Source: Nanobdellota archaeon (GTDB lineage: Archaea > Nanobdellota > Nanobdellia > Woesearchaeales > GCA-2686295). Taken from it: a stretch of DNA of 12,653 nt. The notes beneath the pieces are model-generated. The model ran no database searches and was not told the DNA's origin. It saw nothing but the letters and a program-made list of their open reading frames with translations. The translations under genes were made by a program, and so were the position numbers. The first letter of the stretch is position 1. The number at the start of each line of letters is the position of its first letter. The stretch is from positions 1 through 12,653 of the forward strand of contig JAHJDK010000230.1 in NCBI GenBank assembly GCA_018812505.1, in the 5' to 3' direction. This document shows positions 1 to 6,607 of the stretch, piece by piece.

Positions 1-1
1 G

Positions 2-1342
2 GATATCAGTGACTCATTAAAAACTGGAAGAGAGATGAGCATTCTTCCTATGAATGTATTGTTAGGAAATCCTACAATGAAAAAATTTATCCCTAGCTTA
101 CCAAAATTATATTCAGGAGAAAAAAAACACAGCCTTGATCCTTATGGAATCTTTAGAGGTCAAGACCAGATAAGAGCAGTCACCAAAGATGGAAGCAGAT
201 ATCTTGCTTCAAGAAAGTTTGATTATGCAGTTCTTGAAAACATAACCGAATCCTGTCCTGTTGGATGTGCAGAATGTTATAAAGGAACATTGACAAGAAT
301 GGAAATGTCTGCACTAGCAGATGTTAATCCAAAATATGCTGAATTGAAAAAAGAATTAAATCTTCAGGAAAAAAGAGCAATAGAGCAAACCAGACTACTG
401 AAAGAATGGTTAAACCAACATTCAGAAGTCAATACAGTGATTATCAGTGGTGGAGAACCATTGATGTACTCTGCAAAAACAATGGGAAAAATACTTGATT
501 ATCTTGGAGAAGCAGAGCATTTGAAGTCAGTCAGAATTTGCACTTCCGCTGTTTATCAAGGATTATTTTATAAAATAAATAACGATTTAGTCAGCGAATT
601 ATCTGATTTTAGAAGAAAAAATAATGGCAGAAATGGAAGAGCAAAAAAGCAGTTATACTTCAATTGTCATGTAACAGATGAAAATCAATTGCTAAACCCT
701 GAAGCAAGAATAGCGACAGAAAAACTGCAAGAAGCAGGAATCAGCATCCATCTACAAATGCCACTTCAAGAAGGAATAAACTTTTACAGGAACGGTCCTC
801 AAAAATCAGCAGATAAATTAAGAGCGATCAGTGATGCTGCTTACGAAATAGGAGTTATTCCTTATAAAGCAATAGTAAATATGCACTCCCCATCTTATCC
901 TGAATTAACTGTTCCTATTGAAAAAGTAAGCGAAGCGATTAGCTTCTTAGATGGACATTTCGACATCTCAGACATGGCAAGATGGCAGGCATACAACATT
1001 TTGCATGAAGAGGGAAACGCTTACATTTACTCTAAGCCAAATTTTGTAGCTGAAAAAGATATTGATAGAGAAAGAAGCAGAGTAACTTATTTTATCCCAA
1101 AACTAAATCCAAATGGAAGTGTTAGCGAAGTTCATACTTATGAGGAACCACTTTTAGAAGGAATCAATGACAAAAACAGTATGAGCCCAATTGCAGATAT
1201 AGGAATCCGGAGAAAAATTGGTGAAGTAAGAGATGCCTATCATAGATTGAGAAATAATGAGATAGATACAAAGAGGTTCTATAATATCTCAGGAATAAGG
1301 TTTTCACATAATAAACCTTTAATTGAGAAAGAACACGATTAA
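2..1342 (+). CDS. KamA-related radical SAM protein (5' end cut by window edge)
   Basis: Radical SAM enzyme of the lysine 2,3-aminomutase-like branch; substrate unknown. Counting from the ATG at 35, a CPVGCAEC motif puts the three [4Fe-4S] cysteines at 74, 78 and 81 (CxxxCxxC), and ISGGEP at 137-142 is the SAM-contacting GGEP motif. Segments around 239-250 (QMPLQEGIN) and 273-300 (GVIPYKAIVNMH) resemble the KamA positions 'LLKGVND' and 'PYYLHQ', but the KamA DxVxGxxHF signature and an obvious PLP lysine are not seen, so aminomutase activity is doubtful. The frame is open from base 2, with no stop before ATG 35. KamA proteins carry roughly 100 more residues in front of this point and no clear SD precedes 35, so I treat the gene as 5'-truncated. 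If it is complete, it starts at 35. It could be an anaerobic SME or another KamA-like enzyme. Confidence 0.8.
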   Translation, partial: DISDSLKTGREMSILPMNVLLGNPTMKKFIPSLPKLYSGEKKHSLDPYGIFRGQDQIRAVTKDGSRYLASRKFDYAVLENITESCPVGCAECYKGTLTRMEMSALADVNPKYAELKKELNLQEKRAIEQTRLLKEWLNQHSEVNTVIISGGEPLMYSAKTMGKILDYLGEAEHLKSVRICTSAVYQGLFYKINNDLVSELSDFRRKNNGRNGRAKKQLYFNCHVTDENQLLNPEARIATEKLQEAGISIHLQMPLQEGINFYRNGPQKSADKLRAISDAAYEIGVIPYKAIVNMHSPSYPELTVPIEKVSEAISFLDGHFDISDMARWQAYNILHEEGNAYIYSKPNFVAEKDIDRERSRVTYFIPKLNPNGSVSEVHTYEEPLLEGINDKNSMSPIADIGIRRKIGEVRDAYHRLRNNEIDTKRFYNISGIRFSHNKPLIEKEHD

Positions 1343-1364
1343 GCCACTAAATAGTAGTAAAAAA

Positions 1365-1379
1365 CGAAAGATTTAAATA
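1365..1379 (+). promoter_or_regulatory. BRE/TATA promoter
   Basis: CGAAAG (1365-1370, BRE-like) runs straight into ATTTAAATA (1371-1379). An archaeal start site would fall about 25 bases on, near 1400, exactly where the hairpin unit begins. The box is flanked by TAGTAGT (1352-1358) and four TAC repeats (1381-1392), which are mutually complementary and could form an operator or a cruciform. Confidence 0.6.
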
Positions 1380-1400
1380 GTACTACTACTACATAGTACT

Positions 1401-1483
1401 AAAAGGGCATGAAGAAAATGCTATAACAATTCTTAGCAGCCAACACCTCATACACCCCTTAACTCTTCATGCACCCTTTTTTT
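1401..1483 (+). ncRNA. candidate small RNA or structured leader
   Basis: AAAAGGG plus CATGAAGA (1401-1415) pairs with TCTTCATG plus CCCTTTT (1464-1471 and 1474-1480), giving about 15 base pairs interrupted only by a two-base bulge (1472-1473). The enclosed region holds a second stem, TGCTA/TAGCA (1419-1423 with 1434-1438). A run of seven T follows the closing stem (1477-1483), and archaeal RNA polymerase stops at such U-tracts. The predicted start from the TATA box coincides with the 5' arm, so promoter, folded body and terminator line up as one transcript of about 80 nt. It has no tRNA T-loop, no complete C/D boxes and no ACA tail, so I cannot assign it to a known class. Alternatively it is a regulatory 5' leader of the methyltransferase gene that begins at 1499. 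Confidence 0.45.
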
Positions 1484-1498
1484 ATTCTAACAACAAAA

Positions 1499-2464
1499 AT
1501 GAAAAACAAAATTGTCAAACAAAACTTAAAAGCAATAAAAAAAGCAGAAAAAGATAAAGGGTATAAAATAGAATCAAAAGAGAACAACTATAACAGTTTT
1601 GCACCTCATCCTTATGCATCTATTTCAGACATTATTGAAGAAATAGTGACTGAGAAGGGAATATGCAGAATACTAGAACTCGGTCCGGGAAAAGGAGAAT
1701 TTGCCAGCACAATGAGCAAAAAATTCGGAGAATCAATTGATTATGAAGTCGTTGATTTTAAGAAACCTAAAACACATAAAGGTCTTAGAAAACTTCTGAA
1801 ACACAATAAAAAGATAAGATGGACAAAAAATGATTTCGACACATTTGAATCAAAATTAGAATATGATATTATTTTAAGCATAAATGGATTGGTATATGGA
1901 TGTGATGATAAGAAAAATTTGTTTAAATACATAAACTCATTATCAAAAAACGGAAGATTACTATTCAATTTTTACCATTCAAACTGGAATGATATCATAA
2001 TAGAAAAAAACAGCACATACCGTGAAGTTTTATCACTACAATTTCTGGATGCTTTAAATGAACAAAATATGAACTCATACATAGATAAAGCATCTTTTGG
2101 TTCAGATATAAGTTGGATTTTCTATGGCATAAGACAAAATGATCAACCACTGAATGAAAACTCAATCAAAACAAGAGCTAATGAATTAAAATCAACAAGA
2201 ACAACATCTTATATTGATATGGATGGAAGTCAAAAATGGATTAGCATGAAGGATATAAAGACAGCTCCAGTTAATAATATCAGAAAAGCAATCCAAGAAG
2301 AAATAAAAAACCTGAACAACGAAGAAAGGACAATTTTAAAACAAACAAAACATTATTCTGATTTCATCCTAAATGAACAAGAATTTGTATACTCCTTAAT
2401 TGAATACAAGATTCCTGTAAACCTGTACGTCAAAAAAATGATTAAAACAGTGATTAATAAATAA
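1499..2464 (+). CDS. class I SAM-dependent methyltransferase
   Basis: Probable SAM-dependent methyltransferase of unknown target, 321 residues. Motif I is LELGPGKGEF (residues 59-68 from this start), followed by an acidic strand end (VVDF, about 85-88) that would hold the ribose hydroxyls. Next come a hydrophobic strand, YDIILSINGLVYG, and a motif-III-like strand after 'LSKNGRLLFNF'. The first 40 residues are lysine-rich; the C-terminal third (after about 230) is charged, helical and unrecognised. I chose the ATG at 1499. An ATG at 1469 lies inside the 3' arm of the upstream hairpin and adds only a ten-residue hydrophobic extension that also crosses the poly-T run. Neither start has a clear SD, and the likely promoter is at 1365-1379, implying a leader of about 100 nt. 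It converges on srp54 with 24 bases between the stop codons. Confidence 0.7.
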   Translation: MKNKIVKQNLKAIKKAEKDKGYKIESKENNYNSFAPHPYASISDIIEEIVTEKGICRILELGPGKGEFASTMSKKFGESIDYEVVDFKKPKTHKGLRKLLKHNKKIRWTKNDFDTFESKLEYDIILSINGLVYGCDDKKNLFKYINSLSKNGRLLFNFYHSNWNDIIIEKNSTYREVLSLQFLDALNEQNMNSYIDKASFGSDISWIFYGIRQNDQPLNENSIKTRANELKSTRTTSYIDMDGSQKWISMKDIKTAPVNNIRKAIQEEIKNLNNEERTILKQTKHYSDFILNEQEFVYSLIEYKIPVNLYVKKMIKTVINK

Positions 2465-2488
2465 TAACACAGAAATATTTTATAAAAC

Positions 2489-3841
2489 CTAGAACTTCAA
2501 CCCGAACTTTCCACCCATTTTCTTCATCATCTTATCCATATTCTTCTCACTGCCGCCTTTCATCATCTTGACAAGCTTCTTGGATTGTTTGTACTGCTTT
2601 ATCAAAGAACGAACCTCATTAACCTTTAATCCAGAACCATTAGCAATTCTTTCAACTCTGGCGCCATCCAACATTTCAGGATCCTCCAACTCATCCTTAG
2701 TCATGCTATCCATAGCAAAACGCCATTTCTCAATATTACCTTCCTGAACCTCTAAAGCATCTTTAGTAATCTTCAACTGACCAAGGCCAGGAACCAGCTC
2801 TATCAACTTACTAAAAGAACCCATCTTCTTCATAGCCTTCATCTGCTCATACAAATCAATCAAATTATACTCTCCTTTCAAAAACCTCTTACCAAGATCC
2901 TCAGCCTGACCATCAGGCATAACCTCTCTAGCCTTTTCAAGCAATGCCTCTAAATCACCCATTCCAAGCAACCTACCAACAAAACCTTCTGGTCTAAACT
3001 CTTCAATATCAGCAATCTTTTCACCAACACCAATAAACTTAACAGGAGAACCAGTAACAGAACAAGCAATCAAAGCACCACCACCCTTAGCAGTACCATC
3101 AAGCTTAGTAATTATAACCCCTGAAACCTTACAAGATTCATGAAAAGCAGATGCTTGCTTCTCAACTGCCTGTCCAATATCAGCGCTTAAAACCAACAAA
3201 TTCTCATCAGCCTGAACTTCCTTGTTCAAAGCATTTAATTCTTCAATCAAGTCATCACTCAAAGCGTCTCTGCCAGCACTATCAATTATTACAATATCAA
3301 ACTTCTCCAATTCTTTCTTATGAGTCTTGTAAATCTTAACAGGATTCTTCTCACCTTTATCACCAAAAAAAGAAACTTTTGCTTGTTCAGACAACTGTTT
3401 AAGCTGGTCATAAGCAGCAGGCCTCCAAGTATCAGTCTGAATAACACCAACCTTATAACCTCTAGTCTTGTAATACCTGCCAAGTTTACCAGCCAAAGTG
3501 GTTTTACCACTACCAAACAAACCCACAAGCATAATCTTAAAAGGCTTCTTCTTGATATTAATCTTCGAACCAGCCCCGCCTAAAAACTCCACCAACTCAT
3601 CATAAACAATCTTAATCAACTGCTCTTTCTTAGAAATCATGGTTGACTCAGTTTCCTTCAAAGCTCTTTCCTTAATCTTCTTAGTAAGGTCAAAAACCAT
3701 GCGCACATTAACATCAGACTGCAACAAAGCACGTTGTATATCTTTCACCAATTCATTGATTAGCTTTTCATCTACAAAAACTGCACCAGTCACTTTCCTC
3801 AATGTTTCTTTCAATGAACTTGAAAGCTTCTCTAAAACCAT
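2489..3841 (-). CDS. srp54: signal recognition particle GTPase SRP54
   Basis: Protein subunit of the signal recognition particle; it binds signal sequences and 7S RNA and docks with FtsY at the membrane in a GTP-dependent way. The 450 residues match family length. The N domain is a helical bundle (1-95). The G domain contains GLFGSGKT (107-114, P-loop), DTWRPAA (137-143), the DSAGR box (187-191, usually DTAGR), TKLDGTAKGGG (245-255, guanine specificity) and GVGEKIADIEEF (271-282). The M domain (about 325-450) has the RNA-binding stretch RIANGSGLKVNEVRSL followed by a lysine/methionine-rich tail. The P-loop carries Phe where most SRP54 proteins have Gln (GxQGSGKT). FtsY is excluded because a true Met-rich M domain is present and there is no acidic A domain. 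The start is supported by a TATA box 27 bases upstream, implying a leaderless mRNA. Confidence 0.96.
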   Translation of the reverse strand: MVLEKLSSSLKETLRKVTGAVFVDEKLINELVKDIQRALLQSDVNVRMVFDLTKKIKERALKETESTMISKKEQLIKIVYDELVEFLGGAGSKINIKKKPFKIMLVGLFGSGKTTLAGKLGRYYKTRGYKVGVIQTDTWRPAAYDQLKQLSEQAKVSFFGDKGEKNPVKIYKTHKKELEKFDIVIIDSAGRDALSDDLIEELNALNKEVQADENLLVLSADIGQAVEKQASAFHESCKVSGVIITKLDGTAKGGGALIACSVTGSPVKFIGVGEKIADIEEFRPEGFVGRLLGMGDLEALLEKAREVMPDGQAEDLGKRFLKGEYNLIDLYEQMKAMKKMGSFSKLIELVPGLGQLKITKDALEVQEGNIEKWRFAMDSMTKDELEDPEMLDGARVERIANGSGLKVNEVRSLIKQYKQSKKLVKMMKGGSEKNMDKMMKKMGGKFGLKF

Positions 3842-3863
3842 ACTCTAAGAAAATAACAAGCGA

Positions 3864-3871
3864 TTTATAAA
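3864..3871 (-). promoter_or_regulatory. TATA box of srp54
   Basis: TTTATAAA (same on both strands) is centred 27 bases before the A of the srp54 ATG, so transcription should begin at or next to the start codon (leaderless). Confidence 0.55.
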
Positions 3872-3931
3872 GATTTATGTTAAATAGAAAATGAAATAAG
3901 TTATTGGATGTTTAATTGTATTTTCTAAGTT

Positions 3932-3972
3932 GTAAAAGACTGATAAGAAATCTAATTTTAAATGTCTTTTAC
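3932..3972. repeat. 9-bp inverted repeat in divergent spacer
   Basis: GTAAAAGAC (3932-3940) and GTCTTTTAC (3964-3972) are perfect inverted arms 23 bases apart, in the 203-base spacer between divergent srp54 and the 61-residue gene. It could be an operator for one or both promoters or a small hairpin. No other gene is visible in this spacer. Confidence 0.5.
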
Positions 3973-3998
3973 TAAAAACTCAGATAAAAACAACAACG

Positions 3999-4037
3999 TT
4001 TAAATACTTACAAAGCTTATAAAAATAGAAGGGGTGA
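3999..4037 (+). promoter_or_regulatory. TATA box and SD of the 61-residue gene
   Basis: TTTAAATA at 3999-4006 predicts a start near 4028. GGGGTGA at 4031-4037 is a good archaeal Shine-Dalgarno, seven bases before the ATG at 4045. Both signals favour a real, well-translated small gene. Confidence 0.6.
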
Positions 4038-4044
4038 AACTAAA

Positions 4045-4230
4045 ATGTACCGACATGATAAGGTTAGAGAAATTCTAAAAAGCCTGATTTCTGAAGTGAA
4101 TGAACTAGAAAAAAAAGAGTATGACAACGAAAAAAACAGAAGTAGAGCCTGTGATAAAATCAGTGAAAAAGTTCAAAGAGCATATTGCCTAGTGAACGAA
4201 CTTAAAAAAGAATTTGAAGAAAAAATCTAA
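4045..4230 (+). CDS. small charged helical protein, function unknown
   Basis: A 61-residue protein not recognised as any named family. It is almost wholly predicted helix with dense Lys/Glu content. Hydrophobic positions in heptad-like spacing (VREILKSLISEVNELEKKE, then ISEKVQRAYCLVNELKKEF) suggest a short two-helix hairpin or coiled coil. Two cysteines (35 and 48) are not in a metal-binding pattern. There is no signal peptide or membrane segment, so it is probably a small cytosolic adaptor. The start is firm: a TATA box and a GGGGTGA ribosome site are correctly spaced. Its stop overlaps the stop of the convergent MIP18-family gene by four bases, so the two transcripts must overlap at their 3' ends. 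It is transcribed divergently from srp54, which is no more than a weak functional hint. Confidence 0.75.
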   Translation: MYRHDKVREILKSLISEVNELEKKEYDNEKNRSRACDKISEKVQRAYCLVNELKKEFEEKI

Positions 4231-4526
4231 ATACCTAACTTCATCCTAGCAGAAGCAGACATTTTATCAGGAGTCCAAGGAGGATCAAAAACAAACTCAA
4301 CCTTAGTTCTCTTAACACCCTTAATCTTAGTCACTCTCTCCTCAACTTCAGTCATCAATTGTGGTGCTATCGGGCAACCAGGAGAAGTAAGAGTCATATT
4401 AATCTGAACAAGTCCATCCATACCAACATCAACATCATAAATCAATCCCAAATCAACAATATTTAAGCCTATCTCAGGATCCATCACTTTTTCCAAAGCC
4501 TTCATAACTTCTTCTTTCTTTACCAT
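4227..4526 (-). CDS. MIP18/DUF59-family Fe-S cluster assembly protein
   Basis: Small cytosolic protein of the MIP18/SufT/PaaD-type family, which helps deliver iron-sulphur clusters to target proteins. The 99 residues are typical for the single-domain form. Visible family signatures are VMDPEIGLNIVDLGLIYDV (14-32), TSPGCP (47-52, with the single conserved Cys at 51) and the C-terminal DPPWTPDKMS (81-90). The PaaD ring-hydroxylation role is unlikely because no phenylacetate genes are nearby; a general Fe-S role is more likely, and the neighbourhood includes a radical SAM enzyme that needs such clusters. The start is supported by a TATA box about 26 bases upstream, so the mRNA is probably leaderless. 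The 3' end overlaps the convergent 61-residue gene. Confidence 0.9.
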   Translation of the reverse strand: MVKKEEVMKALEKVMDPEIGLNIVDLGLIYDVDVGMDGLVQINMTLTSPGCPIAPQLMTEVEERVTKIKGVKRTKVEFVFDPPWTPDKMSASARMKLGI

Positions 4527-4548
4527 AGTTAAAAAATATTTTTTAGTG

Positions 4549-4556
4549 TTTATAAA
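4549..4556 (-). promoter_or_regulatory. TATA box of the MIP18-family gene
   Basis: TTTATAAA centred about 26.5 bases before the ATG (4526), the spacing of a leaderless archaeal promoter. Confidence 0.55.
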
Positions 4557-4577
4557 ACTTATGATGCTATAGTATGC

Positions 4578-4657
4578 GACAAAAATAAAGCATATTTATT
4601 TTGGAGCAAACTAATGTTCAACGACCAATCAAATATTATGAGTTACTTTTGTCGTTG
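4578..4657 (-). repeat. overlapping inverted repeats downstream of the PH-like gene
   Basis: The block GTCGTTG (4651-4657) can pair with CAACGAC (4619-4625), while the overlapping TTTTGTCG (4647-4654) can pair with CGACAAAA (4578-4585); the two pairings exclude each other. A third hairpin, AAAATAAA/TTTATTTT (4582-4589 with 4595-4602), lies inside. On the minus strand this follows the stop of the PH-like gene (4662) and precedes the MIP18-family promoter. It may be a 3' end structure or terminator; no ORF was found here. Confidence 0.4.
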
Positions 4658-4661
4658 ACTA

Positions 4662-5192
4662 CTAAATAACCCTGTTAAGCTTGTACTTCTCAATATACTC
4701 TCGTTGCTCTTTAACATGATACATTCTTAACAATTCTTTTACATCACGAACGATGTTAGCAGGTCGCTCAACAAACTTTATTTTTAAATCAGTTCCACCA
4801 ACTCGACTAAGATCTAATTTAACAACTCCAAAATCCATTGATTCCTGGAAAAAACCTTTCTTCTCAAAACTAACACCTCCAATCTGATGATAATTCAAAC
4901 GCCTCTGATTCTTAAAGAATAAACAAATTCTTCTTTCCACAACCAACTCATCAGTTCTAAAACTATAACTAACTGATTTAATGCTCAAATACCTGAAAAA
5001 GAATAATAAACAGCTAAAACCCAAAACAATCATTACAGCCCATGAAAAATTATTTGTGCTATCACTCAACCATTTTAATCCAGATATCCCAGCAACCATC
5101 AACAACAGCACAAAAACAACAACAACTGACAAAGTCCTAATTAAATTTACAACCAAAACCTTCTTCAAACTAGGTTTTAGAATAATAGCCAT
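4662..5192 (-). CDS. bacterial-PH-like (bPH2) membrane protein
   Basis: A 176-residue membrane protein with two hydrophobic segments (about 12-35 and 50-68) followed by a cytosolic domain (about 75-155). That domain resembles the bacterial pleckstrin-homology family PF03703 (YdbS/YdbT type): YSFRTDELVVERR then RRLNYHQIGGVSFEKKGFFQESMDFGVVKLDLS fits the family pattern of 'Y..T...L.v..G......r.iPl.rI..v...q.....lfG.gtv.i'. The C-terminus (150-176) is a basic/acidic amphipathic helix. The biochemical role of these proteins is poorly known, with membrane-lipid or envelope-stress roles suggested for bacterial relatives. The gene stands alone on the minus strand. A TATA-like AATATATT 28 bases upstream suggests a leaderless mRNA. 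Confidence 0.75.
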   Translation of the reverse strand: MAIILKPSLKKVLVVNLIRTLSVVVVFVLLLMVAGISGLKWLSDSTNNFSWAVMIVLGFSCLLFFFRYLSIKSVSYSFRTDELVVERRICLFFKNQRRLNYHQIGGVSFEKKGFFQESMDFGVVKLDLSRVGGTDLKIKFVERPANIVRDVKELLRMYHVKEQREYIEKYKLNRVI

Positions 5193-5216
5193 AAATACAC
5201 TATAGTTAACAAAGTT

Positions 5217-5224
5217 AATATATT
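5217..5224 (-). promoter_or_regulatory. TATA box of the PH-like gene
   Basis: AATATATT centred about 28 bases before the ATG at 5192. It lies immediately downstream of the enolase terminator region, so the two minus-strand genes are probably separate units. Confidence 0.45.
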
Positions 5225-5229
5225 TTTCT

Positions 5230-5254
5230 AAAAAAAAACTAAAAAAAGAAAAAA
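5230..5254 (-). terminator. poly-T terminator after enolase
   Basis: On the minus strand the enolase stop is followed by T runs of six, seven and nine (A runs at 5249-5254, 5241-5247 and 5230-5238 on the plus strand). Such U-tracts are the usual archaeal termination signal, and no hairpin is required. Confidence 0.65.
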
Positions 5255-5257
5255 CAA

Positions 5258-6478
5258 CTATTTAAGCTGTTCTTCAATTCTCAATAGCTGATTGTACTTC
5301 GCAGTTCTTTCAGATCTGCAGGGAGCACCTGATTTTATCTGACCAGTTCCTAAAGCAACCACCAAGTCAGCAATAAAACTATCCTCAGTCTCTCCACTCC
5401 TGTGACTAACCATTACATTCCAATCATTACGAAAAGCCATTCTTGCAGCGTTAATTGCTTCTGTCAAAGTTCCTATCTGATTTACTTTTAGCAATAAAGC
5501 ATTACAAGCACCAACATCCAAAGCTATCTTTATTCTGTCAACATTTGTAACTAGAAGATCATCGCCAACAATCTGAACTTTATCACCATATTTTTTTGTA
5601 AAATTTGCAAAAGCTGTGAAATCCTCTTCATCAAACGGATCCTCTATGGAAATTATAGGATACTTCTTCATTAAATCACCATATATATCTGATAATTCAT
5701 CTGCAGAAAGTTCCTTGCCTTCAACCAGGTATTTACCATCCTTGTAGAATGAGGATGCAGCGACATCAAGCGCCAACTTGACTTTTTTTTCATAACCAAG
5801 TTCTCGAGCAGCATCCATTATTAATTTCAAAGGAGCTTCGTAATTCTCAAGATTAGGTGCAAAACCACCTTCATCACCTACACTGGTTGACAACCCTTGT
5901 TTTTTAAGCTCTTTCTTAAGCTGGTGATAAATCTCAGCACCAATCTGCAATGACTCTGCAAAAGTACTTCCCTGCGGAGCCATCATGTACTCCTGAAAAT
6001 CAATAGGATTATCTGCGTGTTGACCACCATTTATGACATTCAAGAAAGGAGTTGGTAATTTCATAGTCCTGCCTATTAAAGTATTTAAATACCTAAACAA
6101 AGGCATACCTTTCTCCTTAGCAGCAACTCTTGCACAAGCCATACTCACAGAAAGCATAGCATTAGCTCCAAGTCTGCTTTTGTTCTCAGTTCCATCTTTC
6201 TGAATCATCAAAAAATCTATCTCTTTCTGATTAGTTACATCCTTGCCAACGAGCAGTTCAGCTATCTTACCAACATTTGCTACAGCTTTGAGAACTCCTT
6301 TTCCATGAAAAGCTTTCTCTTCATCTCTAAGCTCTAAAGCTTCATGAGTGCCTGTGCTTGCTCCTGAAGGAACTATTGCAATTGCATGATTATTTTCAGT
6401 GAACACTTCCGCCTCTACAGTCGGATTACCTCTTGAATCCAACACTTGTCTTGCTAGAATTTTAGTTATTTTCGTCAT
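5258..6478 (-). CDS. eno: enolase (phosphopyruvate hydratase)
   Basis: Cytosolic enolase, interconverting 2-phosphoglycerate and phosphoenolpyruvate with Mg2+. At 406 residues it is slightly shorter than most archaeal enolases but has both the N-terminal capping domain (1-130) and the C-terminal barrel. Signatures seen: DSRGNPTVEAEV (14-25), SGASTGTHEALELRD (38-52), GDEGGFAPN (201-209, catalytic Glu203), metal ligands Asp238 (LALDVA), Glu279 (SIEDPF) and Asp306 (VGDDL), the catalytic Lys331 (LLLKVNQIGTL), the SHRSGET loop (358-364, His359) and Lys382 (IKSGAP). No key residue is missing. Together with the PEP synthase gene further right it forms the PEP node of central carbon metabolism, although the genes are not an operon. 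A TATA box about 26 bases before the ATG indicates a leaderless mRNA. Confidence 0.98.
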   Translation of the reverse strand: MTKITKILARQVLDSRGNPTVEAEVFTENNHAIAIVPSGASTGTHEALELRDEEKAFHGKGVLKAVANVGKIAELLVGKDVTNQKEIDFLMIQKDGTENKSRLGANAMLSVSMACARVAAKEKGMPLFRYLNTLIGRTMKLPTPFLNVINGGQHADNPIDFQEYMMAPQGSTFAESLQIGAEIYHQLKKELKKQGLSTSVGDEGGFAPNLENYEAPLKLIMDAARELGYEKKVKLALDVAASSFYKDGKYLVEGKELSADELSDIYGDLMKKYPIISIEDPFDEEDFTAFANFTKKYGDKVQIVGDDLLVTNVDRIKIALDVGACNALLLKVNQIGTLTEAINAARMAFRNDWNVMVSHRSGETEDSFIADLVVALGTGQIKSGAPCRSERTAKYNQLLRIEEQLK

Positions 6479-6500
6479 AAAAATTAAGATAGTAGAACCC

Positions 6501-6508
6501 TTTATAAA
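6501..6508 (-). promoter_or_regulatory. TATA box of enolase
   Basis: TTTATAAA centred about 26 bases before the enolase ATG (6478); leaderless spacing. Confidence 0.55.
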
Positions 6509-6607
6509 AATTATGGTTTAGATGTTTATGGGATTCCAAAAATCTATTTAATTTTTTATATTGTCATAATAAAAGAAATAGTTGAAGAAATTAAATGAGT
6601 TATGATG

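Noticed and set aside
1381..1392. Four TAC repeats as a CRISPR-like or microsatellite array.
   Set aside because: It is too short, with no spacers; I note it only as part of the promoter symmetry.
1409..1415. ATGAAGA as a possible C box of a C/D guide RNA.
   Set aside because: It differs from RTGATGA and no CTGA D box follows before the poly-T run; the bases are better explained as the stem arm.
1405..1476. A 72-base unit with complementary ends, tRNA-like in length.
   Set aside because: No T-loop (GGTTCAA-type) sequence, no D-arm, and the closing stem has a two-base bulge; it does not fold as a cloverleaf.
1469..1498. Upstream ATG at 1469 as the methyltransferase start.
   Set aside because: It lies in the hairpin's 3' arm and crosses the poly-T tract, has no SD, and adds only ten residues outside the methyltransferase fold.
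3151..3848. Several 60-90 codon frames opposite or out of phase with srp54.
   Set aside because: They mirror the conserved srp54 coding sequence and have no family motifs or ribosome sites.
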